A DNA stretch of 64,000 nt from Gallionella sp. (GTDB taxonomy: Bacteria > Pseudomonadota > Gammaproteobacteria > Burkholderiales > Gallionellaceae): contig PLWV01000004.1 of NCBI GenBank assembly GCA_003153155.1, positions 40,578 to 104,577 on the forward strand, in the 5' to 3' direction. The notes beneath the pieces were generated by a model. It had not been told where the DNA came from, ran no database searches, and worked only from the letters and a program-made list of their open reading frames with translations. Below are positions 49,615 through 59,302 of the stretch, in pieces; the first letter of the stretch is position 1, and each line of letters opens with the position of its first letter. A program made the position numbers and the translations under genes.

Positions 49615-49899
49615 TCACAATACCATCACCACCAGCGGGTGGTCGCACAAGTCCTGGTACAGCGCGTCGAGTTGCTCGCGTGAGGTGGCGCGCACGGTGC
49701 AGGTCAGGCTGATATAGCGCGCGTTTCTGCTGGCGCGCATTTCCATGCTGGCGGCGAGAAAACCGGGATCATGTTTGTTGACCACTTCCAGCACCGCTTG
49801 CGCGAATCCCGCCTGCTGCTGACCGAATATTTTCAGCGGAAAATCGCAGGGATATTCGATCAGGCTGGCTGATAATTCTTTTGCTGGTAATTCACTCAT
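49615..49899 (-). CDS. DUF493 (YbeD-like) protein
   Basis: 94 residues with the YbeD-family fold pattern: EYPCDFPLKIFGQQQAGFAQ, HDPGFLAASMEMRASRNARY and a C-terminal LVVMVL. E. coli YbeD lies next to lipB as here and has an ACT-like fold; a regulatory role is suspected but not established. The start overlaps the dat stop as ATGA. Confidence 0.9.
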   Translation of the reverse strand: MSELPAKELSASLIEYPCDFPLKIFGQQQAGFAQAVLEVVNKHDPGFLAASMEMRASRNARYISLTCTVRATSREQLDALYQDLCDHPLVVMVL

Positions 49900-50753
49900 G
49901 TGGCACGCATCACGTCGCGTTTGAAATCCTGGTAGAGCTTGTGCAGCTTGGCGAACACCGCGCCCGGTTTTCCCGTGCCGACCGGCTTGCCGTCGAGTTG
50001 CGTGATCGCCAGCACTTCCTTGGTGGAGGAGGTGAGCAGCAGTTCATCCGCGGCAAATACTTCGGCAACGCCGATCTTGCGCACTTCATGCGGGATGCCG
50101 TTTGCGGCGGCGATTTCCAGCACCACGTCATAGGTGATACCGGGCAGCATCAGGTTGTCTTTGGGCGGCGCGAGCAATTTGCCGTTGTTCACCACGAAGA
50201 TGTTGCTGGCCGCGCCCTCGGTCATGAACGCGTTATCGCGGATCAAAATGGTTTCCACCGCGCCCGCATCAACCGCCATCTGGCGCAGCAGCACATTGGG
50301 CAACAGCGCGATGGCCTTGATGTCGCAACGCAGCCAGCGATTGTCCGGCGCGGTTATGCAGGCGACGCCACTGTGAAGTAATGCGGCAGGTGCGGTGAGC
50401 AGCGGGTTGCTCATCATGAACACCGTCGGCTTGACCGGCGGGTTTGGAAAGGCGTGATCGCGTTTGGCCACACCGCGCGTGATGTGAAGATACAGGTACT
50501 GGTCTTCCGCCTCGTTGCGCGCGACGAGTTCGTTGATCAGCATCGTCCATTCGCCATCGCTGTGCGGGTTGGCAAGCTTGATGCCATCCAGGCTGTGTTG
50601 CAAACGTCGCAAATGTTCTGCCAGACGAAACGCTTTGCGCGAATACACCGGAATCACTTCATACACACCGTCGCCGAATATGAAGCCGCGATCCAGCACG
50701 GAAATCTTTGCTTCCTCGATGGGCATGAATTTCCCGTTCAGATATATCGTCAT
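49896..50753 (-). CDS. D-amino-acid transaminase (PLP class IV)
   Basis: 285 residues. Class IV aminotransferase with LDRGFIFGDGVYEVIPV near the N-terminus, the PLP lysine in RCDIKAIALLPNVL, and TEGAASNIFVV. In this context, between dacC and lipB, it most resembles D-alanine/D-glutamate transaminase (dat), which would supply D-Glu for MurD. Branched-chain or aminodeoxychorismate activity cannot be excluded from sequence alone. Confidence 0.85.
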   Translation of the reverse strand: MTIYLNGKFMPIEEAKISVLDRGFIFGDGVYEVIPVYSRKAFRLAEHLRRLQHSLDGIKLANPHSDGEWTMLINELVARNEAEDQYLYLHITRGVAKRDHAFPNPPVKPTVFMMSNPLLTAPAALLHSGVACITAPDNRWLRCDIKAIALLPNVLLRQMAVDAGAVETILIRDNAFMTEGAASNIFVVNNGKLLAPPKDNLMLPGITYDVVLEIAAANGIPHEVRKIGVAEVFAADELLLTSSTKEVLAITQLDGKPVGTGKPGAVFAKLHKLYQDFKRDVMRAT

Positions 50754-50763
50754 GACAAGCTCC

Positions 50764-51897
50764 CTATTGAAATATTAAGCGGATGCTATCCCATCCGCGC
50801 AAGAATACATTTGCCAGCGGCACGCTGTCCAATGCCACCAGGGGAAATTCCGCATAGGGTTTGCCGGCCAGTGTCAGTTTGAGCACGCCCAGTTGTTGCC
50901 CGCCGGTGATCGGGGCAAGGATGGGTTGGTGCGTTTCCATCTTCGCCTTGAGTTGGGCAAAGGTTCCTTTCGGAATGCTCAGAAACAGATCCTGGCGGAA
51001 ACCGACCTCAAGGTGGCTCTCGGTACCTTTCCAGACGCGGAGCTGGGTGACAGGCTGATCCTTTTGATACAAGCGCACGGCATCGAAATACTGAAAGCCG
51101 AAATTCAGCAGCTTCTGGCTTTCGGTGGCACGCAACCTGTCGGTATCCGCGCCGAACATTACCGAAATCAGCCGATGGTTATCGCGCTGGGCTGATCCGA
51201 CCAGACAATATCCGGCCGATTCGGTGTGCCCTGTTTTCATGCCGTCCGCATAAGGGTCGAGCCACAGCAGCCGGTTGCGATTGGCTTGGGCGACGTTGTT
51301 GAAAGTGTAGTTGCGCAGAGAGAACAGCGGGTAGTGCTGCGGATAATCGCGCAGGATGGCCGCCGCCAGCACGGCCAAATCGGACGCGCTGCTGTAGTGT
51401 TGCGCATCCGGCAGACCTACCGGATTGGTGAAATGAGTGTTATTCATACCCAGCCGTTTCGCTTCCTGGTTCATCATGTCAACAAAACCCGCTTCGCTGC
51501 CCGCGATATTGACCGCCAGCGTGATGGCCGCATCGTTGCCGGACTGCACGACCAGTCCGTGCAACAGTTCGTCCACTGTGACAGCTTGTCCGGCTTTAAG
51601 CAGCATGCGCGATTCGTCGCCCGAGTTGCGCACCGCAGCAGCAGGAACGTTCAGCTTTTGTTCCAGTGACAACGTGCCGTGCCTGAGCGCGTCGAAAGCC
51701 AGATAGGCGGTCATCAGCTTGGTCAGCGAAGCGGGCTCCATGCGCGCATCCCCGTTTTGATTCACCAGAATTTGATTGCTGGTGTAGTCATACAACAGGT
51801 ACGCCTTGGCGGCCAGCTGCGGTGCTGCGGACATGAGGTCTGGCTGCGCGGATGCGAGCACGGGCAACAGCAAGAGGAGCGATAAAATGGTCTTCAT
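50764..51897 (-). CDS. D-alanyl-D-alanine carboxypeptidase (PBP5/6 type)
   Basis: 377 residues from the ATG at 51897, beginning with a signal peptide (ILSLLLLLPVLASAQ). Penicillin-binding motifs: active-site SLTK in EPASLTKLMTAYL, SGN in VVQSGNDAAITLAVN, and KTG in DGMKTGHTESAGYCLVG. A C-terminal beta-sandwich and amphipathic end (FLRGWDSIRLIF) anchor it to the membrane. It trims the terminal D-Ala from stem peptides. It leads the dacC-dat-DUF493-lipB set. Confidence 0.93.
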   Translation of the reverse strand: MKTILSLLLLLPVLASAQPDLMSAAPQLAAKAYLLYDYTSNQILVNQNGDARMEPASLTKLMTAYLAFDALRHGTLSLEQKLNVPAAAVRNSGDESRMLLKAGQAVTVDELLHGLVVQSGNDAAITLAVNIAGSEAGFVDMMNQEAKRLGMNNTHFTNPVGLPDAQHYSSASDLAVLAAAILRDYPQHYPLFSLRNYTFNNVAQANRNRLLWLDPYADGMKTGHTESAGYCLVGSAQRDNHRLISVMFGADTDRLRATESQKLLNFGFQYFDAVRLYQKDQPVTQLRVWKGTESHLEVGFRQDLFLSIPKGTFAQLKAKMETHQPILAPITGGQQLGVLKLTLAGKPYAEFPLVALDSVPLANVFLRGWDSIRLIFQ

Positions 51898-52024
51898 AAT
51901 GCAAGTGGATATTTTGAGGGCACAATTATAGTCGCGTGACCATGGCAGGGATAGCAAACCGCGCGTTTTACATGCCGCGTATAATCCGCCGCTCATAATT
52001 TCTTTAACTAACGGAAAAATCATC

Positions 52025-52507
52025 ATGACTAATTTGTATCGGTTTGGCGGGTTGCTGGCAGCCCTGCTGATGAGTGCCAGCGTTTACGCTGGCGATATTC
52101 AAGTTGAAAATGCGTGGACTCGTGCCACCGCCCCCGGACAAGATGCGGCGGGAGTGGATCTGACCATTACCAGCAAACAGGCCGCGACGTTGGTTGGGGT
52201 GTCAAGCGCGGCATGCAAAACTGTGGAACTGCACAGCATGGCGAGCGAGAGCGGCATGATGAAAATGCGTGAAGTGGAAGCCATAGAATTGCCGGCGGGC
52301 AAGCGCGTGAATCTCGGCGAGGGCGGCTATCACCTGATGCTGACCGGGCTGAAGGCTCCGCTCAAGGCGGGTGAAAGCGTGCCGTTGACGTTGAACATCA
52401 AGGTGGCACATAAACGTATCGTGAAAGTCAAGATCAAGGCCAAAGTGAAACCGCTGCATACGACCAGTGCCGCAACGGAGGATGATGAGCATCTTCGTGC
52501 TCCCTGA
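52025..52507 (+). CDS. periplasmic copper chaperone PCuAC
   Basis: 160 residues with a cleavable signal peptide ending ASVYA. The copper-binding pattern H(M)x10Mx21HxM is visible: VELHSMASESGMMKM, then GEGGYHLMLTGLK. The family delivers Cu(I) to cytochrome oxidase in the periplasm. The C-terminal 35 residues, rich in K and H, are variable. It is divergent from dacC and followed by a strong terminator. Confidence 0.9.
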   Translation: MTNLYRFGGLLAALLMSASVYAGDIQVENAWTRATAPGQDAAGVDLTITSKQAATLVGVSSAACKTVELHSMASESGMMKMREVEAIELPAGKRVNLGEGGYHLMLTGLKAPLKAGESVPLTLNIKVAHKRIVKVKIKAKVKPLHTTSAATEDDEHLRAP

Positions 52508-52528
52508 GTGAGTGTTGGCTTCGTCGAT

Positions 52529-52562
52529 AAATCAGGCGGCATATGCCGCCTGATTTATTTTC
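52529..52562 (+). terminator. rho-independent terminator after the copper chaperone gene
   Basis: AAATCAGGCGGCAT and ATGCCGCCTGATTT form a perfect 14-bp stem, followed by ATTTTC. The near symmetry could also let it act in the other direction. Confidence 0.9.
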
Positions 52563-52589
52563 AGCCCTGCAAATTTTCTTCTGGTGTAA

Positions 52590-53504
<915 letters not shown>

Positions 53505-53506
53505 GG

Positions 53507-54151
53507 ATGGTTGTGCGGGTCTGGATATTCGACCTTGATAATACGCTGCATGATGCTACGCCGCACATCTTTCCGCACATCAATCGCAGCATGACCGCCT
53601 ATTTGCAACAGCACCTGCAACTTGATGAGGCGGCGGCGAATGCATTGCGCTTGCATTACTGGCAGTGCTATGGCGCGACGTTAAGCGGCCTGATGCGTCA
53701 TCACGGCACGGACCCGGAGCATTTTTTGTGGCATACGCATCAGTTTCCGGAACTGTCCCGGATGGTGCTGCGAGTGCCGCGATTACGCCATGTATTGAAA
53801 GCATTGCCGGGCAAGAAAGTGGTGTTTTCAAATGCGCCGCAACACTACGTGCATGCGGTGCTGAAGCTGTTGCGAGTGGACGATTTGTTCGACGATGTGA
53901 TGGCAGTGGAGCACACACATTATCGCCCCAAGCCGGATAACTTCGGCTTTATACGTTTGTTGAGGCGACATCGCATACGAGCCGCGCAATGTGTGATGAT
54001 CGAAGATAGCCTGGAGAATCTGCATGCGGCGAAACGGCTGGGGATGCGCACGGTGTGGGTGAATTCCGGCAACCGAAACTCACCGTGTGTGGATATGAAG
54101 ATTCGTGATGTCATGCAGTTGCCAAGCGCGCTGCATCGGTTGGGTTTGTAG
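53507..54151 (+). CDS. HAD-type pyrimidine 5'-nucleotidase
   Basis: 214 residues. HAD motif I FDLDNTLHDA (nucleophile Asp), motif II VFSNAP, motif III Lys in YRPKPDNFGF and motif IV IEDSLENLHAAKRLGM are all present. The family dephosphorylates UMP/CMP-type nucleotides (yeast Sdt1 and bacterial relatives). It is probably cotranscribed with argB, as in other betaproteobacteria, but a metabolic link is not obvious. Confidence 0.88.
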   Translation: MVVRVWIFDLDNTLHDATPHIFPHINRSMTAYLQQHLQLDEAAANALRLHYWQCYGATLSGLMRHHGTDPEHFLWHTHQFPELSRMVLRVPRLRHVLKALPGKKVVFSNAPQHYVHAVLKLLRVDDLFDDVMAVEHTHYRPKPDNFGFIRLLRRHRIRAAQCVMIEDSLENLHAAKRLGMRTVWVNSGNRNSPCVDMKIRDVMQLPSALHRLGL

Positions 54152-54208
54152 GAGCGGGCCATGCCCGCGATCCAAATTGATTGTCGCGGGCATGGCCCGC
54201 TCCTACAT
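54148..54208. repeat. GTAGGAGC-type REP pair between the nucleotidase and slmA
   Basis: TGTAGGAGCGGGCCATGCCC and its inverse GGGCATGGCCCGCTCCTACA form a perfect inverted pair with a short spacer (about 54148-54208). Confidence 0.85.
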
Positions 54209-54237
54209 GGAAATTTTAGGAATTTAAGGGGAACAAC

Positions 54238-54822
54238 ATGGCCGCAAAACCTGGCGAGAGAAAATTACAGATACTGCAAACCGTGGCGCAGATGCTGGAA
54301 CAGCCCAAGGGTGAAAAGATCACCACGGCTGCATTGGCGGCGCGGCTGGATATTTCCGAGGCGGCGTTGTATCGCCACTTCGCCAGCAAGGCGCAAATGT
54401 TCGAGGGCTTGATCGAGTTCATTGAGCAGACCGTGTTCGGCCTGATCAACAAAATCACCCAGGAAGAAAAAAGCGGCGTGAAGCAAGCCGAAGAGATCGT
54501 ATCCATGCTGCTCAGCTTCGCGCAAAAAAATCGCGGCATGACGCGTGTGCTGATCGGTGACGCGCTGGTGAATGAGAATGAGCGTTTGCAGCAGCGCATC
54601 AATCAACTGCTGGATCGCATCGAAGCCACGCTCAAACAATCGTTGCGCATGGCCGCCACGCAGGGCGAGATGGGCGCGGCGGTGGATGTCGGGGCGCACG
54701 CCAATGTGCTGGTATGCTATGTGATCGGCCGCTGGCTATTGTTTGCCAAGAGCGGCTTTGCGCGTGAACCGATGGCGCAGTGGCCGGCGCAGTGGGCCAT
54801 TTTGTTGGAGCGAAAAAACTAA
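54238..54822 (+). CDS. slmA: nucleoid occlusion factor SlmA
   Basis: 194 residues, TetR fold. The N-terminal HTH (about 28-52: TTAALAARLDISEAALYRHF) and the LIEFIEQTVFGLIN helix match SlmA. SlmA bound to chromosome sites blocks Z-ring assembly over the nucleoid by contacting the FtsZ C-terminal peptide, which is intact in this genome (see ftsZ). Family: TetR-like; the SlmA call rests on overall similarity. Confidence 0.92.
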   Translation: MAAKPGERKLQILQTVAQMLEQPKGEKITTAALAARLDISEAALYRHFASKAQMFEGLIEFIEQTVFGLINKITQEEKSGVKQAEEIVSMLLSFAQKNRGMTRVLIGDALVNENERLQQRINQLLDRIEATLKQSLRMAATQGEMGAAVDVGAHANVLVCYVIGRWLLFAKSGFAREPMAQWPAQWAILLERKN

Positions 54823-54839
54823 TGAATCTCTGAGTAAGT

Positions 54840-54962
54840 CCGTCACACCGGCGAAGGCCGGTGTCCAGTTGATTAAAAATACTGGATTCCGGCCTACGCC
54901 GGAACGACGAAGCCAAGGTGAATCAGCGTTTCCCCTAAAGCCCGTCGTTCACGGGAATGACA
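54840..54962. repeat. palindromic repeats between slmA and the DAHP synthase gene
   Basis: ACACCGGCGAAGGCCGGTGT and ATTCCGGCCTACGCCGGAA form two hairpins, and CCCGTCGTTCACGGGAATGA follows. These belong to the widespread GTCATTCCCG-type intergenic repeats also seen at 56180 and 57290-57416. Confidence 0.65.
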
Positions 54963-54988
54963 GTATTTGAAAACCAGAAGGAATAACA

Positions 54989-56101
54989 ATGATCCTGATC
55001 CTCAGCTCCAACGTCAGCGAACAATCCCCGGAATACCGGCAATTGCTGGCGCACTTGGCCACTTTGCCCGGCATCCAGACCCGCGTGCATGTCGAGCGCG
55101 GCAGCGAAAAATCGCTTACGGAAATCTATCTGATCGGCAACACCAAAGCGCTGGAAATCGAAGACATGCAAAGCCTGCCCTGCGTGGAGCGCGCGGTGCG
55201 GGTTTCCGAGGAGTACCGCATCCTGGGGCGGCACAAGGACGATCAGCGTCCCACTCATTTCGAATACAACGGCGTGCGCTTTGGGCAGGACACACTGAAC
55301 GTGTTTGCCGGATTATGCGCGGTGGACAATCGTGAGCATGTCGAGATCATGATGAAGGCGGTACATGACAACGGCCAGGTATGCACGCGCATGGGTGCAT
55401 ACAAACCGCGCACCAGCCCGTACGCGTTCCAGGGCCACGGCAAATATTGTTTGCCTTACGTGTTCGAGTTGGCGGGCAAATACGACATCAAGGTTATCGC
55501 GATGGAGATCACCCACGAATCGCATCTCAACGAGATCAAGGAAGCCTTGCATGTGACCGGCAATCCGACCGGCGTGATGCTGCAAATCGGCACGCGCAAC
55601 ACGCAGAATTTCGAGCTGCTGAAAATCGTCGGGCGGCAAACCGAAATGCCGATCCTGCTCAAACGCGGTTTCGGAATCACCCTGGACGAATCGCTGAATG
55701 CGGCGGAATATCTGGCCTCCGAGGGCAACCGCAACGTGGTGTTCGGACTGCGCGGCATGAAGACCAACCTGGGCGACCCGCACCGCAACTTCGTGGATTT
55801 CGCGCATGTGCCGGTGGTCAAGCGTTTGACGCGCATGCCGGTGTGCATCGACCCATCGCACTCGGTGGGATCGCGGCAAGCCGCACCAGACGGCATCCTC
55901 GACATGATGCACGTCACCGCGCAGGGTGTGATCGCCGGAGCCAACATGGTGCTGGTGGACTTTCATCCCGCACCGCCCAAGGCACTGGTGGACGGTCCGC
56001 AAGCCATGCTGCTGAAGGAGCTGCCGTATTTTCTGGAAGATGTGCAGATCGCGCGCGAGGCGTATCTCAAACGTGTCGAGTTACGCCAGCAACAAGTGTA
56101 A
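54989..56101 (+). CDS. 3-deoxy-7-phosphoheptulonate synthase (DAHP synthase)
   Basis: 370 residues, about 100 N-terminal (ACT-like or regulatory) plus a TIM-barrel DAHPS/KDO8PS domain. Motifs KPRTSPYAFQGHGKYCLPYV, ILLKRGFGITLDESL and CIDPSHSVGSRQAAPDG hold the PEP/E4P and metal ligands. It condenses phosphoenolpyruvate with erythrose-4-phosphate, the first step of the shikimate pathway. The family type (I-beta) is typically regulated through its N-terminal domain. Gene name aroF, aroG or aroH cannot be fixed from sequence. Confidence 0.92.
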   Translation: MILILSSNVSEQSPEYRQLLAHLATLPGIQTRVHVERGSEKSLTEIYLIGNTKALEIEDMQSLPCVERAVRVSEEYRILGRHKDDQRPTHFEYNGVRFGQDTLNVFAGLCAVDNREHVEIMMKAVHDNGQVCTRMGAYKPRTSPYAFQGHGKYCLPYVFELAGKYDIKVIAMEITHESHLNEIKEALHVTGNPTGVMLQIGTRNTQNFELLKIVGRQTEMPILLKRGFGITLDESLNAAEYLASEGNRNVVFGLRGMKTNLGDPHRNFVDFAHVPVVKRLTRMPVCIDPSHSVGSRQAAPDGILDMMHVTAQGVIAGANMVLVDFHPAPPKALVDGPQAMLLKELPYFLEDVQIAREAYLKRVELRQQQV

Positions 56102-56218
56102 TTTTGGGTGCGGGTTTCTCGCCGCTATTCTCTAACTATTAACCTTATACGTAATTCATAACAGATACCATAGAGCAGCCGTCATTCCCGCGACAGCAGG
56201 AATCCAGCTAGGCAAACT

Positions 56219-56290
56219 AAACCATGGGTTAGCATCACTTTGCTTTGCTGGAATAAAAACATTGTGATACTGATCCGATCCCTTTCATCC
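56219..56290. repeat. palindromic repeat downstream of the C1 protease gene
   Basis: AACCATGGGTTAGCATCACT ... ACATTGTGATACTGATCC: arms GGGTTAGCATCAC and GTGATACTGATCC are imperfect inverted repeats around TTTGCTGGAATAAAAACAT. A sister copy lies at 57176-57246. Together they bracket the C1 protease gene. Confidence 0.7.
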
Positions 56291-56301
56291 CCAGTGCGTT
56301 T

Positions 56302-57078
56302 TCACGCCTCCACCAACCGTATCGTCCAGAAATCGTCGGCCAGATTTGAGTCGGTGAGGTAGGCGTAGGGCATGGTGAAGTAGCCCTTGATCCCCCACTT
56401 GTTACCCCATGAGTTGCGCACGATGAAGCGCTGGATGGTGTCGTCATAGCCGACGGCCATCACTGCGTGGCCACCCAGAAGTTTTTCCTTGGGGCCGGGC
56501 ATATTCACTACGCCGGTTTTCGCAACCTGGTCGTTCTCGAATTCTGTGTAAACCGAAAAGCCGAACACGAAGGGGTAACCGGAGGCGAGGCAGCCTTTCA
56601 TCTGGTTGAGGATTTGCGGCACGCGCGCGTATTGCACGGCTTGGTACTTCAGTGCGTCCTTGAAGCACGACGTATTGGGTTTGTCAGTGAACTGGGCAAT
56701 GATGTAAGGCCATTCCGATTCCGGGCAGTCGCCAATTTTTGCGACGCTTTTTATGCCGTCTCGAATTTGCGCGCCGGCATCGGATTTGACGGTATGTTCC
56801 ATGACGCGTTCGTTGTAGTAGATGAACAGGCGCGAGGGGGCGAAGTCGGGCTTCAATTTTTGTTTGCGCCGCTCGAACTGGATGGACGCGCCGATGGCGT
56901 TGGCCGTGCAACTGCCGAGTTGGCCCTGATCGTATACTGGCGGGCAGTAAGGGCGAAGGTCAGATTTGGCAGGCAGCTTCGCGAGATAGATTACCGGTGC
57001 GGCATAGAGATGGTCGCGCTGGTCGGGTACATCCGGCTGCCAGCCGTAACCACGTTTGTTTGCGGATATTTTGGTCAT
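56302..57078 (-). CDS. papain-like C1 family cysteine peptidase
   Basis: 258 residues. Catalytic residues are recognisable: Gln/Cys in YDQGQLGSCTANAIGA (about 52-67), His in LGGHAVMAVGYDD and Asn in VRNSWGNKWGIKGYF. The N-terminal RGYGWQPDVPDQRDHLYAA is the usual start of bacterial C1A peptidases. No signal peptide is evident, so it may act in the cytoplasm or be exported by another route. It lies between two matching palindromes, next to a decayed phage lysis cassette. Confidence 0.85.
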   Translation of the reverse strand: MTKISANKRGYGWQPDVPDQRDHLYAAPVIYLAKLPAKSDLRPYCPPVYDQGQLGSCTANAIGASIQFERRKQKLKPDFAPSRLFIYYNERVMEHTVKSDAGAQIRDGIKSVAKIGDCPESEWPYIIAQFTDKPNTSCFKDALKYQAVQYARVPQILNQMKGCLASGYPFVFGFSVYTEFENDQVAKTGVVNMPGPKEKLLGGHAVMAVGYDDTIQRFIVRNSWGNKWGIKGYFTMPYAYLTDSNLADDFWTIRLVEA

Positions 57079-57175
57079 GGTGAGTTCCCTTTCTGTCTGC
57101 TCGTTGATAAATGTAAATGCCGAATCGCCTCTTTTTGAACTACGCTTATATGCCGCAAGGCAGATATTTTTTCAT

Positions 57176-57246
57176 AAACCATGGGGTCAGCATTGCTTCG
57201 CTTTGCTGGAATAAAAACATTGTGATGTTGACCCCTTCCATCACTT
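57176..57246. repeat. palindromic repeat upstream of the C1 protease gene
   Basis: AACCATGGGGTCAGCATTGC ... ACATTGTGATGTTGACCCC: arms GGGGTCAGCAT/ATGTTGACCCC. It shares the core TTTGCTGGAATAAAAACAT with the copy at 56219, in the same orientation. Confidence 0.7.
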
Positions 57247-57289
57247 GGAATCGTCATAAACCCAAATAGACCATTAGCATAAAGCTGCG

Positions 57290-57416
57290 TCATTCCCGCG
57301 CAGGCGGGAATCCAGTCAAGATAGACATTCCGCGATGCGGACAAAGCCGCAATGTTGTCCCGCTTCGCGGGAGATTTTTTAATCGTCTGGATTCCCGCCT
57401 GCGCGGGAATGACGGG
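57290..57416. repeat. inverted pair of GTCATTCCCGC repeats
   Basis: GTCATTCCCGCGCAGGCGGG and its inverse CCCGCCTGCGCGGGAATGAC bracket a 70-bp spacer with a smaller palindrome (CCCGCTTCGCGGGAG). The stretch 57250-57560 has no supported gene. Confidence 0.8.
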
Positions 57417-57564
57417 CTAATGGATTATTTGGGATAAACACAATAGGTTTGCTGCGTTTTTGATGGCTGTTGGATTCTGTGTTCATAATGATTATCCCTT
57501 TCCTTTTCTGGTTATCCGAAACTGTGCCATATAAAACAGGCTTGGTTTACTCGGTTAACAACCG

Positions 57565-57894
57565 CTAGGGTTTGCCGGCATATTTTTTGTTGAACTCATC
57601 AATTTTTTCGTTGTTTTTCCGAATTGCAACATTGCATTCATTGATCGAATTTTGGAGGAACTGCCGGTTTTTCTCGCACTCGCTCAGGTTATTTCTGTCT
57701 GCGATGGCGATACGAATCATGTCCTGATATGTGGCGCCAGTCGCGATGGTTGCAGGCTCGGCGCACTTGGCAGCAAGGTCTTCTTCCTTGACCGGGCATT
57801 CAATCGAGGTGCTGATGACGGGTATTGTGTTGGTGCAGCCTGCCAACAAAACGCCTGCAATTACCAGCCGGGTACGCAAGAGCAAAGTAATCAT
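57565..57894 (-). CDS. Rz1-like spanin lipoprotein
   Basis: 109 residues. The N-terminus is a short hydrophobic stretch ending in a lipobox (VLLAGC, Cys at about 20), so an outer-membrane lipoprotein is likely. The remainder is charged, with cysteines at intervals and a helical tail. It overlaps the upstream gene as ATGA, the arrangement of phage Rz/Rz1 pairs. The call depends on this context and topology, not on clear homology. Confidence 0.55.
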   Translation of the reverse strand: MITLLLRTRLVIAGVLLAGCTNTIPVISTSIECPVKEEDLAAKCAEPATIATGATYQDMIRIAIADRNNLSECEKNRQFLQNSINECNVAIRKNNEKIDEFNKKYAGKP

Positions 57895-58391
57895 GGCTTC
57901 CCCTGCAATTGCCCGAGTATTTCATCAGGAACAGCAACACTTAAACATTTCAATCCCTCAACGCCCGAATCCGAATTTCGCTTCTCGTTTTCCAGTTGCG
58001 CCACTTTCTCAAGCAATTTCCGTTTCTCTGCCGGGTCTGTGGTGCTAACAACGCTACCCCGCAGGCGCTCGATCTCCCGTTGGTTATTGTTCATCTTCGC
58101 GGTCTGCTCCTTGATCTTTTTTTCCTTCCCGGCTAATGCATCATCCAATTTGGCGCGTTGCTGCTGGTACCCGGTTTCAATTTTGTTCAGCTCATTGTTG
58201 TGCTCGCTCGCAAGTCCCGCCATGCTTTCCTTGAGCGCATTTATCGCCTTGTCAGATTCGGCCTTTTCCTGCTTCGCTGCCTGCTCAACGGCGGCCAATG
58301 CTTCAATTGCCGCTTTACCTTGGTGAGCCCCGATGAAGTAGCCAGATATGCCGCCAGCCGCCAGGACCAATAAAATAACCAGATATTTCAT
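57891..58391 (-). CDS. Rz-like inner-membrane spanin
   Basis: 166 residues: an N-terminal membrane helix (VILLVLAAGGISGYFIGA, about 3-21) followed by a long periplasmic coiled coil (about 30-135). This is the topology of phage Rz proteins, which pair with an outer-membrane Rz1 lipoprotein to fuse the membranes at lysis. The next gene is a small lipoprotein overlapping by four bases, and an endolysin remnant lies upstream. Confidence 0.6.
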   Translation of the reverse strand: MKYLVILLVLAAGGISGYFIGAHQGKAAIEALAAVEQAAKQEKAESDKAINALKESMAGLASEHNNELNKIETGYQQQRAKLDDALAGKEKKIKEQTAKMNNNQREIERLRGSVVSTTDPAEKRKLLEKVAQLENEKRNSDSGVEGLKCLSVAVPDEILGQLQGKP

Positions 58392-58616
58392 AAGTCGATC
58401 ACCAGCTTATATTTAACAAAATGGATGAAAGGCCTATGGTATTTTTCTGTACAAGGGCCGTAGCGTTCATGCATGACTCTTTGCGAGTAGATTGCTTGCG
58501 TGGTGTAAATGGAGGTAGGGAGTTATGCGCTGCCAGCCCAATAATAAATCGCGTTGCATGCTCCGGCATCCCGGACATGTTGCTTGCCGCTGTACACATG
58601 ATTAAGGTTGAAAGTG

Positions 58617-58822
58617 TCAAGTTAACCTTCCCCTTATTTTTTCCAAAGTGGCCGAGTCAATAACACCATACGGTTCAACCCCAACGGTGATCCGGGCCTG
58701 CCATTTCGGATTCATCTTACGTGCAATGCCCTTGTAGGTTTCTCCACCTGGGTCTTGCGGGCATTAACATAACCCCCCTCTATTTTCATCGTTTCGGAAA
58801 ACGCAAGATCAAATTTAGCCAC
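58617..58822 (-). pseudogene. phage endolysin remnant (GH108-like), frameshifted with internal deletion
   Basis: A GTG at 58822 with GGGGG upstream starts VAKFDLAFSETMKIEGGYVN, which contains the catalytic EGGYVN of GH108 lysozymes. One base is missing near 58758-58765; beyond it DPGGETYKGIARKMNPKW is in another frame. The sequence then jumps to GVIDSATLEKIRGRL, similar to the C-terminal end of such enzymes. The middle half is missing. It directly precedes the Rz/Rz1-like pair, so this is a decayed lysis cassette. Confidence 0.6.
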
Positions 58823-59302
58823 GTAGCCCCCGGCAAAGATGGTGATTTACCTCAGTGAATCAATTGGACAGCACGATTTGCCAATCGCAAAACAAATCAA
58901 TCCAGCAAATTGGCTATTCGTCCCGATTCTATGGGATGCGAAATTTTTCGCATACCTGTCAACTTTGATAGGTATGCGTCCCATGGATCAAATCCGAAGA
59001 GCGGGATTTTTCTAATCGAGCTGCCTGCGACATAATTTTGCGGCGATTGTGCGCATGCTGTTGCAAGGCCTATTCACGCGCCAAATTTATTCGACATCTA
59101 CACTACTATTCAATCGCAGGAGCTTTGCACTCGCTAGAGCTGCCAGGTGGTTTCGTCTTCGGCAATCCATCCATGCTGAACTGTGTGCAGACATGCAAGA
59201 TAGGTGGCACTCGATTTGATCCCCCGTTTGAGAGAACTGCGCGGCTGCATGAGGCACTGTTCGGCAAGATTCTTCAGGCCACTTGAGGGAGTTACGTTGG
59301 TG
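58823..59302. other. intergenic region with hairpins, no supported gene
   Basis: 480 bp between the endolysin remnant and parA. A strong hairpin GCATACCT/AGGTATGC lies at 58958-58986, next to GGGATGCG/CGCATACC. Short open frames on both strands (for instance around 59134-59300) have no convincing start or family. I see no tRNA or known riboswitch. Confidence 0.4.
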
